NCBI RefSeq assembly: GCF_003862485.1
Contig: NZ_RRCM01000001.1
Span: 1,621,995 to 1,681,689 of the forward strand
DNA: 59,695 bases
DNA from: Lachnoanaerobaculum orale
Lineage (GTDB): Bacteria > Bacillota > Clostridia > Lachnospirales > Lachnospiraceae
Direction of reading: 5' to 3'
Part shown: in pieces, positions 1-7,565 of the stretch
How positions within the stretch are numbered: position 1 is the first letter of the stretch
How the letters are laid out: every line of letters begins with the position of its first letter
Position numbers and translations under genes: made by a program
Notes under the pieces: model-generated
Database searches by the model: none
Seen by the model: only the letters and a program-made list of their open reading frames with translations
Told to the model about the DNA's origin: nothing

Positions 1-1554
1 TGGGCTCGTGCTGAGGCAAGACTTGAAACACAAAAATATAAAGAAGAAAAAACAGTAAATATTTCTTTTAACTCCAATAAAAGACTTCAACCTCAACAAC
101 AAGTCTTCTATCGTGGGGGATATCTGTTTTTGCAATACTTTTATTATAAACTTGGCTTGGATAAAGTTTGCAGAAAAATAAGGGATAAATATAGCTTCAA
201 GTTTGATATCAACTCGATATTATCAGATTTGATTTACTCAAGAATACTTGAACCTTCCAGTAAACGCTCAAGTTATAAATGTGCACTGGACTTTTTGGAG
301 CCGCCGTCTTACCAACTACATGACGTGTACCGTTCTTTAAATGTACTTGCTAAAGAATGTGACCTTATACAATCTGAAACTTATAAAAACAGCCACTTAT
401 TAGGAAAACGCAATGATAAGATTCTTTTTTATGATTGCACCAATTATTATTTTGAGATTGAAGATGAAGACGGAATTAAGAAATATGGCAAAAGTAAGGA
501 ACACAGACCAAACCCTATAGTACAAATGGGGATGTTTATGGATGGTGACAGCATTCCTCTTGCTTTTTCTCTATTTCCGGGTAATGCTAATGAGCAAACT
601 TCTATTAAACCTCTTGAAGAAAAGATTTTAAACGAGTTTGACTGTCAAAAGTTTATTTACTGTAGCGATGCAGGACTCGGTTCGGAAAAAATAAGAAAAT
701 ACAATCATATGGGCGAAAGAGCCTTTGTCGTTACACAATCTATAAAAAAGCTTAATGCACAAGATAGACAATGGGCTTTAGACACTAAAGGATTTAAACG
801 TTTGTCTGATGATAAAGTAGTAGATTTATCAGAAATATCAAGGGATGATGAGGCTATATATTACAAAGATGCTCCGTATACGCCTAAAGATTTATCTCAG
901 AGACTTATCATCACATATTCACCTAAATATGCCAAATACCAAAAAACTATTAGAGAAAAACAAGTTGACAGAGCTAAGCTAATGCTTGAAAAAGGTAGCA
1001 TCAAAAAAGAAAGGCGAAATCCTAATGACCCTGCCAGGTTTATTAGCAGCCTTGCAGTGACTGATGATGGAGAAAAGGCAAATGTACATAACTTTCTTAA
1101 TACAGACAAAATAGATGAAGAAACTAAGTATGACGGTATGTATGCTATCTCAACAGACCTACTTGACGATAATGTAAGTGAAATACTAAGTATAAGTGAA
1201 AAGCGATGGCAAATCGAAGAGTGCTTTAGAATTATGAAAACTGAGTTTGATGCAAGGCCTGTGTACTTACAAAGAGTTGACAGAATTACGTCTCACTTCT
1301 TAACTTGTTTTTTAGCATTGATTATTTACAGATATCTTGAGAAAGCATTAGAACACAAATATACATGTGAAGAGATTCTAAAAACCTTAAAGGATTTTAA
1401 TTTTGCATATGTAAAAGAGCAAGGTTTTATACCGCTATATAAAAGAACGGAGCTTACAGATAAGCTACATGAGATTTGTCATTTTAATACAGATTTTGAA
1501 TTTATAACAAAGAGTCAAATGAGAACAATTAAAAAACAAAGTAAGGGAAAATAA
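1..1554 (+). mobile_element. IS transposase, DDE type (IS1634/IS4-like), 5' end outside the window
   Basis: The reading frame is open from base 1 to the TAA at 1552-1554, so the gene starts upstream of the window; about 517 codons are visible. The C-terminal half has the layout of IS4-superfamily (IS1634-type) transposases: a 'FYDCTNYYFE' segment with the first acidic residue (about base 440), 'YCSDAGLGS' with the second Asp (about base 665), and 'EKRWQIEECFRIMKTEF' with the conserved Y/R..E-type helix (about base 1200). No frameshift or stop interrupts the visible part, so it may be active. Codon use is more AT-rich than in the neighbouring genes. The family call comes from motif recognition; the left inverted repeat is outside the window and the right one could not be placed with certainty. 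Confidence 0.85.
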
Positions 1555-1587
1555 AATACTATTTTTTTAGTTTCAAAACGAAATGGA

Positions 1588-1632
1588 AATACCCTCCAAA
1601 GCCGCTAAAACACAGGGCTTGAAGGGTATTTT
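1588..1632 (+). terminator. Hairpin terminator after the transposase gene
   Basis: An imperfect 17-bp inverted repeat (AAATACCCTCCAAAGCC against GGGCTTGAAGGGTATTT) begins 34 bp after the transposase stop and runs into TTTTATATTT. It probably ends transposase transcription. The right end of the IS lies somewhere after it, before about 1700. Confidence 0.6.
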
Positions 1633-1721
1633 ATATTTCAAAACTGTCAAAGACAGGATTATACACCATAAGTCAACTTTTGTCAAAATAAACCAAAAAA
1701 AATTATTTACCTAAAGCTGTC

Positions 1722-2138
1722 CTATAAATCCTCAACATCTATCGCCTTTATTCCGTTTTTCCTTAATAAATCGGCGAACACACCCTGCCCTGATATAATT
1801 TTCCCTGAAAATGAACCGTCGTATATTGCATTAACTCCACATGACGGACTTCTTGACTGTAAAATAACGATATCGGCATTTTTCTCTTTTACTGTCTCAA
1901 GTGCTCTCCTTGCTCCTTCACGAAATTCTTTATCAACAGATGTGCCGTCCTTGAGACTTACTATACCGTTTACTATTTCCGCAGGTTCTCTTGGAATGGG
2001 CAGCCCGCCAAGGACTTCCGGACAAACAGGTATTACCTCATGTCCTTTAGTATAAGTTCTTACTTTTTTGCTGTAGTTATTTCCGCCGTTATATTTACAA
2101 TTTTCTCCAAGTAAACAGGCACTTACCGCTATTTTCAT
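1722..2138 (-). CDS. DUF523 family protein (YbbK-like)
   Basis: A 138-aa protein starting MKIAVSACLLGENCKYNGG, the Cys-rich N-terminus of the DUF523 family, with 'VCPEVLGGLPIPREPAEI' and 'LQSRSPSCG' further on, all family hallmarks. The ATG at 2138 is chosen because AGGGAGGC lies just upstream; a longer frame to 2195 lacks a ribosome site and family similarity. The function is unknown; the conserved cysteines suggest a metal or redox role (inference). The start lies 35 bp after the stop of the 104-aa gene, so the two are probably co-transcribed. A truncated copy of the same pair lies at 3029-3476. Confidence 0.85.
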   Translation of the reverse strand: MKIAVSACLLGENCKYNGGNNYSKKVRTYTKGHEVIPVCPEVLGGLPIPREPAEIVNGIVSLKDGTSVDKEFREGARRALETVKEKNADIVILQSRSPSCGVNAIYDGSFSGKIISGQGVFADLLRKNGIKAIDVEDL

Positions 2139-2172
2139 CACAAAGCCTCCCTGACATTTCTCAAATATACTG

Positions 2173-2487
2173 CTAACCCTGTCTTCTTTTAACATTATTA
2201 TAAAATAAATGTAGCTGCTCTTTTGTAAGTAAATCTTCTTTTACAAGTTGATCAATGAAGTTTTCTTCATATCTCTCAATATCCTCGGCACAGCCCACAT
2301 TCTCCGCAAGAAGTATCAGTGCTTTGCCAATAGTATCCGAGTTTTTATTTATTCTAAGTTCTGTCTTAATATATTCGCATAGGCTGTCTAAAACCTCATA
2401 ATTTTCTTTATCCGCTTTTTCAAAGTCCCCGTCCCAATCTATTGTATACAGTCTATCTTTAAAAAAGTTCAAATCTTTATTGGTCAT
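2173..2487 (-). CDS. Hypothetical protein, 104 aa (copy 1 of a duplicated gene)
   Basis: A small, acidic, probably all-helical cytosolic protein that I do not recognise. It is clearly paralogous to the gene at 3162-3476: both share 'FEKADKENYEVLDSLCE', 'ENVGCAED' or 'GNVGCAED', 'ERYEENF' and a C-terminus 'LFYNN..RRQG'. In both copies the gene is followed by a DUF523 reading frame 30-35 bp downstream, so gene and neighbour were duplicated as a unit. There is no signal peptide or membrane segment. Confidence 0.7.
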   Translation of the reverse strand: MTNKDLNFFKDRLYTIDWDGDFEKADKENYEVLDSLCEYIKTELRINKNSDTIGKALILLAENVGCAEDIERYEENFIDQLVKEDLLTKEQLHLFYNNVKRRQG

Positions 2488-2521
2488 ATTTCTCTATACT
2501 ATCCTTTTAAATCTGCATTTT

Positions 2522-3028
2522 TTATCTCAAATCCAAATACATTATATCAAAATCTATATATGAATCTCCGATTTTAAAATATGCCGGAGAGGTCCCGATT
2601 TTTCTAAATCCATATTTTTCATAGACATGGATTGCCCTAAAATTATCACTTCTGACTTCAAGATTTATTATCTCAATACCATGTGACTTGGCATACTCTA
2701 TCGCCATTTCAAGCAGTCTGCTTCCAAGACCTTTATTCCATTCTGATTTCAAAACTGTAATACCAAGTTCTGCCCTGTGATTCATTCGCCTTGGCATTCC
2801 GCTTAAGCTTACATCTCCAATGATTTCTCCATCTCTCCATGCAAAAAATGAGCAGGATCTTTCATCTTTCAAAAGAGATTTGATATATTCCGCCTCTCCT
2901 TCAACTGAAATCGGAAAGCCCTCCTCTCCAAATGATAAATTATCTGTTTCCGATCCTATCTTTTTTGAATATTCTATTCTTGCTAAAGCATCCTCAGGAG
3001 ATGCTTCTTTTATAATTATATTATCCAC
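2522..3028 (-). CDS. GNAT family N-acetyltransferase
   Basis: A 168-aa Gcn5-related acetyltransferase. The acetyl-CoA binding motif A is seen as 'LGITVLKSEWNKGLGSRLL' (core NKGLGS), followed by 'LEVRSDNFRAIHVYEKYGF', the motif B of the RimJ/RimL-like group. The substrate is unknown. The likely start is GTG at 3028, with AAGGGA a few bases upstream; it touches the stop of the small chimeric frame at 3029-3130. The gene sits between the two copies of the 104-aa/DUF523 duplication. Confidence 0.85.
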   Translation of the reverse strand: MDNIIIKEASPEDALARIEYSKKIGSETDNLSFGEEGFPISVEGEAEYIKSLLKDERSCSFFAWRDGEIIGDVSLSGMPRRMNHRAELGITVLKSEWNKGLGSRLLEMAIEYAKSHGIEIINLEVRSDNFRAIHVYEKYGFRKIGTSPAYFKIGDSYIDFDIMYLDLR

Positions 3029-3130
3029 TTATCTTCCCTTCTCAATAATCTTAGCTATCTTTTCAAATAAATTCCCACCATTATATTTACAATTTTCTCC
3101 AAGTAAACAGGCACTGACTACTATCTTCAT
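3029..3130 (-). pseudogene. DUF523 remnant fused to a DUF1697-type C-terminal tail (33 codons)
   Basis: The frame starts MKIVVSACLLGENCKYNGG, nearly identical to the first 19 residues of the intact DUF523 protein at 1722-2138. It then switches to 'NLFEKIAKIIEKGR' and stops. The second part resembles the last residues of the DUF1697 protein at 3620-4165 (NTFEKIAEIFENGN); the DNA TTTGAAAAGATAGCT is identical in both. The frame keeps a ribosome site (GATTGAGG) and sits 31 bp after the 3162-3476 gene, the same layout as the intact copy. It is best read as a deletion scar between two formerly adjacent genes. A translated 33-aa peptide is possible, but function is doubtful. Confidence 0.75.
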
Positions 3131-3161
3131 CCTCAATCCCTTCTTCATAAATTATATATCA

Positions 3162-3476
3162 CTATCCTTGTCTTCTGTTCGTATTATTGTAAAATAACTC
3201 TGCCAACTCTTTTGTAAGTTTACCTTCTTTTTCAAGTCTACTCACAAAATTTTCTTCGTATCTTTCAAAATCCTCTGCACATCCGACATTCCCTGCAAGG
3301 AGTAATAGGGCTTTTGATATCATTTGTGGGCTCTTATTTTCTCTAAGTTCAGATTCTATAAATTCACATAAGCTGTCCAAAACTTCATAATTTTCTTTAT
3401 CAGCCTTTTCAAAGTTCCCATTCCAATCTATTGAATCAAGCTTTTCTTTAAAATATCTTAAATCTTTACTATCCAT
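3162..3476 (-). CDS. Hypothetical protein, 104 aa (copy 2 of a duplicated gene)
   Basis: Paralogue of the protein at 2173-2487 (see there for shared motifs). The start MDSKDLRYF at 3476 is chosen because it aligns with MTNKDLNFF of copy 1; an ATG 24 bases upstream (3500) is also open. The two copies have diverged at roughly a third of residues, so the duplication is not recent. It is followed by the truncated DUF523 remnant instead of an intact gene. The function is unknown. Confidence 0.65.
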   Translation of the reverse strand: MDSKDLRYFKEKLDSIDWNGNFEKADKENYEVLDSLCEFIESELRENKSPQMISKALLLLAGNVGCAEDFERYEENFVSRLEKEGKLTKELAELFYNNTNRRQG

Positions 3477-3619
3477 ACTTCTATAATAAATATACTTCAT
3501 CTAAAACTATCTTATGTCTTATATGTTAAATCCTAAATTAGTGAAGGGATTTATCCATCATTTCAGCTCTCTTTAATAAAAAAACAATAATATTATCCAA
3601 ATACTCATCCATCTCTTTT

Positions 3620-4165
3620 TTAGTTTCCGTTTTCAAATATCTCAGCTATCTTTTCAAATGTATTTCCATTCCTTATTGTTATCTGCTTGTAAAAATCCTG
3701 CTTTATCAGCTTTTTGTGATAGGTAGTTTTCAGATATTCCGATTCATCATACTTTCCCCAAAATACAGCATTTTTCCCAATATACACTATCTCATTATGA
3801 AATGTGGATTTATCTATAAAGTCTAAGATTTTACTTCTATCCGAATCACAGGAAAAGAATAAAACATCTCTTCTTGCCATTTCTTGATACCACCATTCAG
3901 GAAGATTTTCCTTTTCTTTTAAATAATCCTCTTTATTTATTAAAGTAAGAGGGATTGAAAAGTCAAAGTTCGTTTCCAATAAATGTTTTATCTTGGGGAT
4001 ACAACTTTCATAGCTTTCCCCACTGCTAAAGAATAAATTCCCGCTATTAATATAAGAATCAACATCCTCAAATCCCAATTCACTTAACAAAACTTTCAAG
4101 TCACTCATAGAGACTTTATTCTTTCCACCAACATTTATACTACGCAATAAAAGTATATATCTCAA
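3620..4165 (-). CDS. DUF1697 family protein
   Basis: A 181-aa protein that begins 'MRYILLLRSINVGGKNKVSMSDL' and continues 'DSYINSGNLFF', the defining N-terminal pattern of DUF1697. The molecular function of the family is unknown. The start appears to be TTG at 4165, with an AGAGGT ribosome site close upstream; no ATG fits the conserved N-terminus. The last codons resemble the tail of the chimeric frame at 3029-3130, which suggests a second DUF1697-like gene once lay there. Confidence 0.8.
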   Translation of the reverse strand: MRYILLLRSINVGGKNKVSMSDLKVLLSELGFEDVDSYINSGNLFFSSGESYESCIPKIKHLLETNFDFSIPLTLINKEDYLKEKENLPEWWYQEMARRDVLFFSCDSDRSKILDFIDKSTFHNEIVYIGKNAVFWGKYDESEYLKTTYHKKLIKQDFYKQITIRNGNTFEKIAEIFENGN

Positions 4166-4190
4166 CTGACTTACCTCTATACACTAAAAT

Positions 4191-4736
4191 TCATTTCTGT
4201 TTTGACGGCTTTGAGAAAACCAGCAGGTAAATTCCAAATACTAGTTTAATTGCCGCATCAATATATGCAATTATGGTTATGGGAATCTCAGGAAAAATAT
4301 ACCCTACTGCAACATTCACAGTACAAATAATCCCTAAATAGATCATTGAATTTCCATGTACAAAATAATACATAAAGAAGTGTATTGCAGTCGCCATCAA
4401 TGCTCCCAACCAAATCAATCTCCAATTCTCATCGGCAAAAAACGGTCCACCAAGTAATGACATTAAAACAAGCAATAAAATGATTGCATATAATGATACT
4501 TTTCTTTGAAATTCAGAAGAGCTTCCGTCAGACAGCTTATTTAACACTTTTTTATTCATATTGACTGTAAAAAAGCTGACAATATATCCGATGCAAAATA
4601 TCTGCATATTTATGATTTGTTTTCCACCTGCAAAAGTAGCCACTAAAATAACTGATGCTACCAAAATTAACCATAAGCCACATGCCCTCTTATAATTGAA
4701 TTCCAACTTCTCATTTTTATTATATTTTAAAAACAT
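4191..4736 (-). CDS. Membrane protein of unknown function, 181 aa
   Basis: It has about five or six hydrophobic segments: 'LWLILVASVILVATFAG', 'IFCIGYIVSFFTV', 'LYAIILLLVLMSLLGG', 'LIWLGALMATAIHFFMYYF', 'IYLGIICTVNVAVGYIF' and a last one before a Lys-rich tail. AAGGAGGTTAT stands directly before the ATG at 4736. No catalytic motif is visible. It resembles small integral proteins often found alone in Firmicutes genomes (possibly DUF6609, recalled and not verified). Confidence 0.65.
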   Translation of the reverse strand: MFLKYNKNEKLEFNYKRACGLWLILVASVILVATFAGGKQIINMQIFCIGYIVSFFTVNMNKKVLNKLSDGSSSEFQRKVSLYAIILLLVLMSLLGGPFFADENWRLIWLGALMATAIHFFMYYFVHGNSMIYLGIICTVNVAVGYIFPEIPITIIAYIDAAIKLVFGIYLLVFSKPSKQK

Positions 4737-4774
4737 ATAACCTCCTTAAGTTATTTTAGCAACGAGCATCCGAT

Positions 4775-5803
4775 TTAGTTATCAAAAGTAATCACCTGCT
4801 TATCCACATCTACCTTGGCTTCAACTCCAAAAGGAATAATGCACCTCGGTGTTGCATGGCCCACATTTATATTATAAACAACAGATAAGTCTTTATCTCC
4901 GATTTCCTCAAGTAAAATTTGCTTATACTCCTCATAATATACCTCATCTTGAGGTTTTCCGACTAAAACACCTGATAGCACATCAAATATTCCATAATCC
5001 TTTAAAGCTCCGATCATTTTTCTATATAGTTTAGGTTCCGGTTTATTCTCACTTGTCTCCAATAATAAAATTTTATTCTTCCACTCCTTAAGACTTGGGA
5101 ATAGATCATATTTTTTACAAAGAGATACTGTATCCTCAAATCTTGAATTATCAAATATATCATAGATCGTATTAATACAGCCTCCTAAAATCTTCCCTCT
5201 AAATACCGGCTTACCACAAAGTAACTCAAATCCGGTATTTTTATATTTTTCCATATCAACTCCGATAGAATTCTCACTGAAGTCTTCTCTTTCCTTATAC
5301 CAAAACTCACTTGGACGTATTTCTTTAATTTTTCCTGTTGTTATAAGCTCTTCAAAGTATTTTTTTGTATATGGCAACATTTCATTTGAGAGCTCACATA
5401 TATCAGGTAAAAATGCCTGACCGTAGAATGTTTTGATTCCCACTTTACCTAGCATAAAATGATTTTTAGTGGTATCTGAAAAGCCTAAGAATATTTTTTG
5501 TTTGACGTGCCTTTTCAGCTCATTGTTTTCAAACAGATATGGCAAAAGTTTATAGGTATCTACTCCTCCTATTGCACATAAAATCATATCAATGGAGTCA
5601 TCCTTAAAAGCTTCTATCAAATCTTTAGCTCTACTTTCGGGATGTTCTTTTATAAAGTCCATACCCTTAAGTGCATTAGGCAAAAATTCAACCTCTATAC
5701 CGTATTTATTTAATCTGTCCACACCTATTTTAAGTTCATGCTTAATAAAGCTCTCTCCTAAAACACCGCTTGATAAACTTACTATTCCTATTTTCTTTAC
5801 CAT
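4775..5803 (-). CDS. S66 family peptidase (LD-carboxypeptidase / MccF-like)
   Basis: A 342-aa serine peptidase of family S66. The nucleophile motif is seen as 'FLGFSDTTKNHF' (Ser in GFSD), the catalytic Glu in 'LLLETSEN', and the catalytic His near the C-terminus in 'NVGHATPRC', which completes the Ser-Glu-His triad. Relatives cleave L,D-peptide bonds in peptidoglycan recycling, or release the aminoacyl part of microcin C-type compounds; the sequence alone does not decide between the two. It has no signal peptide, so it is cytosolic. The start at 5803 (MVKKIGIVS) is preceded by AAGGAGA; the frame to 5848 is a less likely extension. Confidence 0.85.
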   Translation of the reverse strand: MVKKIGIVSLSSGVLGESFIKHELKIGVDRLNKYGIEVEFLPNALKGMDFIKEHPESRAKDLIEAFKDDSIDMILCAIGGVDTYKLLPYLFENNELKRHVKQKIFLGFSDTTKNHFMLGKVGIKTFYGQAFLPDICELSNEMLPYTKKYFEELITTGKIKEIRPSEFWYKEREDFSENSIGVDMEKYKNTGFELLCGKPVFRGKILGGCINTIYDIFDNSRFEDTVSLCKKYDLFPSLKEWKNKILLLETSENKPEPKLYRKMIGALKDYGIFDVLSGVLVGKPQDEVYYEEYKQILLEEIGDKDLSVVYNINVGHATPRCIIPFGVEAKVDVDKQVITFDN

Positions 5804-5820
5804 AAATATCTCCTTATCAA

Positions 5821-5863
5821 AAACCCGATACCTCAATTGAATCATCAATTTTGATATCGGGTT
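5821..5863 (-). terminator. Rho-independent terminator after the secreted MBL-fold gene
   Basis: A long inverted repeat (AACCCGATA ... TATCGGGTT, with an inner TCAATTGA/TCAAAATTGA part) is followed on the minus strand by TTTTTG. It lies 10 bases after the stop of the gene at 5873-6844 and just before the start of the S66 peptidase gene, so it separates two transcription units. Confidence 0.75.
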
Positions 5864-5872
5864 AATTTAAAA

Positions 5873-6844
5873 TTATTTCACTGTCTGGTCACCGTCTTTG
5901 ATAACATAATTGGTCTTTGTACCGATTTCATCCATCCAAGATCTTACCTCAAGCGTTTTATAGTTGCCTGTATTGTAGCCTGAACCGCCGTCATTGTCCC
6001 AAAGCCACTCAGGAGCGTTCCACATAGCCACCTTCGGAGCTATTATCTCATATACATCCTTGTTTACACCGTACTGACCGTGGTGAGCCATCTGTACGAT
6101 ATCAGCCTTTAACTCTGAAGCAGGTACATCCGCCTTAAGTCTCTCACCTGCTGCAGGTCCCATATCTCCTAAGAACAACACTCTTGTACCGTTGTCAAAG
6201 TCTAATCTGAAAACTACGGATGAATTGTTGATAGAGTTTGACTCTATCCAATAAGGATCATTGAGTACATGTATGGCTACACCGTCTACATAATAAACTT
6301 CACCCTTGCTTGTAATATGTGATACACCTGCCGGAAGCTTTGCTATTGAGTTTCTTATAGTATTTACCATATCGGCTCTATACTTTTCGTACTTGTCATA
6401 CCAAGCCTGCTCTCTGATATTGTAGTAGAAATTGTCGATTTTGATACCTTCAAAGCCGTTTTCTGCAAGCTTTGTAAAAGCACCGCCGTGGTCACTGTGA
6501 GGATGTGATAAAATCCATGCGCTTACCTCACCGCCATAGCTCTTTATAGTCTCTACAAGATGAGGCTCATCCTGTGGAAGTCCTCCGTCCACGACTATCA
6601 GCTTGCCGTTTTTGGTCTTTATTACATAGCTCATCATCTGGCTTTTTGTTGCCGAATTTAATATATGAATCTCGGCGCCGTTTAAATAAGTTCCGTCATT
6701 AGCCTTGGTTGCAGTCTCGCCCATCACTACCTTAGGATAGTTGTTTGAGCTTTTACCTATAACACCTGCAAAAGATGTCATACCGGTATTTACGATCATT
6801 GCCGAACAAAGTGAAGTTAACAAAATTTTCTTTAGAAGTTTCAT
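5873..6844 (-). CDS. Secreted metallo-beta-lactamase-fold hydrolase (ComEC/Rec2-like MBL domain)
   Basis: A 323-aa protein with a Sec signal peptide (MKLLKKILLTSLCSAM... ending near TSFAG). The zinc motif HxHxDH is seen as 'SHPHSDHGGAF' at about residues 112-122, followed by 'FLGDMGPAAGERL' (Asp ligand) and 'QMAHHGQYGVNK' (His ligand), typical of the MBL domain of ComEC-like and exported hydrolases. The substrate is unknown; an extracellular phosphodiester or nucleotide substrate is possible. The start overlaps the stop of the lipoprotein gene by 4 bp (ATGA), so the two are translationally coupled. A terminator follows. Confidence 0.8.
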   Translation of the reverse strand: MKLLKKILLTSLCSAMIVNTGMTSFAGVIGKSSNNYPKVVMGETATKANDGTYLNGAEIHILNSATKSQMMSYVIKTKNGKLIVVDGGLPQDEPHLVETIKSYGGEVSAWILSHPHSDHGGAFTKLAENGFEGIKIDNFYYNIREQAWYDKYEKYRADMVNTIRNSIAKLPAGVSHITSKGEVYYVDGVAIHVLNDPYWIESNSINNSSVVFRLDFDNGTRVLFLGDMGPAAGERLKADVPASELKADIVQMAHHGQYGVNKDVYEIIAPKVAMWNAPEWLWDNDGGSGYNTGNYKTLEVRSWMDEIGTKTNYVIKDGDQTVK

Positions 6845-7380
6845 TTATCCCCCTTTTTATTGTTTTGTAGTTGTAAGTTAGTATCAGTCCCTGCCTTTAT
6901 AACCTGATTCACAATATATTTTGAATCTTCCATTATATCATCCGCTCTGAAAAGCTGGATTTCAAGGTCATACTTATCAAAAAGTCCTCCGTAGGAAGTT
7001 TCACTTGACTTCTTTATTGAGAAATCCTGAGTGGCCGCGTAGTCATTTATTGCTCTGATATATTCATTGCCGTATGCAAGCGCCTCATCATCACTTATAT
7101 CGTCTGACAGTGACCATATAAGCAACACTTTATTCTCATTTTCCTTAAATGCCATATCAATATAGTCACTCATAGGATACAAAGTCTTATCGTTGAACTG
7201 TTCTTCCGCATCACTTCTTATCTGAGACCAGTCCAATACTATATTTTTTTGTGTCTCAAATACAGGTTTGTCCGAATCCATGCTTTTATTGACAACTATA
7301 TCCGAATTCGCACAGGCTCCTGCAGATAAGGCAAATACTATAGAGAGTACCCCTACAATATGCTTTTTAATTTTTATCAT
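6841..7380 (-). CDS. Putative lipoprotein of unknown function
   Basis: A 179-aa protein starting MIKIKKHIVGVLSIVFALSAG followed by 'ACANSD', a signal peptide with a probable lipobox (AGAC, not a textbook Leu at -3). The rest is soluble and has no recognised domain; it contains 'DEALAYGNEYIRAINDYAATQDFSI'. The start at 7380 is preferred because GGAAGG lies 10 bases upstream; an in-frame ATG at 7398 lacks a ribosome site. It is coupled by a 4-bp overlap to the secreted MBL-fold hydrolase, so the two are likely to act together at the cell surface. Confidence 0.65.
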   Translation of the reverse strand: MIKIKKHIVGVLSIVFALSAGACANSDIVVNKSMDSDKPVFETQKNIVLDWSQIRSDAEEQFNDKTLYPMSDYIDMAFKENENKVLLIWSLSDDISDDEALAYGNEYIRAINDYAATQDFSIKKSSETSYGGLFDKYDLEIQLFRADDIMEDSKYIVNQVIKAGTDTNLQLQNNKKGDK

Positions 7381-7491
7381 AATATAAATACCTTCCATTA
7401 GACATTTACTAACTTCACTATTATACCAAAGGGTTTTATTTTTTGTAGTGTTTTTTTGATTATTCCATAATTTTTAAGATTTTTTTATATC

Positions 7492-7520
7492 TTGTAAAAT
7501 AAGTTTAAAAGTGTTATTAT
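7492..7520 (+). promoter_or_regulatory. Probable sigma-70 promoter of the BCCT gene
   Basis: TTGTAA (7492-7497) and TATTAT (7515-7520) are separated by 17 bp, about 45 bp upstream of the ATG at 7566. This agrees with a housekeeping promoter. Confidence 0.6.
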
Positions 7521-7558
7521 GTTCAATATCAATATTTTTTATCTTATTTTGAACATAA
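7517..7558. promoter_or_regulatory. 10-bp perfect inverted repeat between the -10 box and the ribosome site of the BCCT gene
   Basis: TTATGTTCAA (7517-7526) and TTGAACATAA (7549-7558) are perfect inverse complements with 22 bases between them. The left arm overlaps the -10 element and the right arm overlaps the AAGGAGG ribosome site. It could be an operator, or an mRNA hairpin that masks the ribosome site. Confidence 0.55.
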
Positions 7559-7565
7559 GGAGGGC

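Noticed and set aside
1633-1721. Possible right terminal inverted repeat of the IS element
   Set aside because: The left end is outside the window, so no repeat pair or target duplication can be shown.
3538-3612. Minus-strand 24-codon frame MDEYLDNIIVFLLKRAEMMDKSLH between the 104-aa paralogue and the DUF1697 gene
   Set aside because: Only a weak AAAAGAG before the ATG and no paralogue; it may be the tail of a lost gene but cannot be supported as one.
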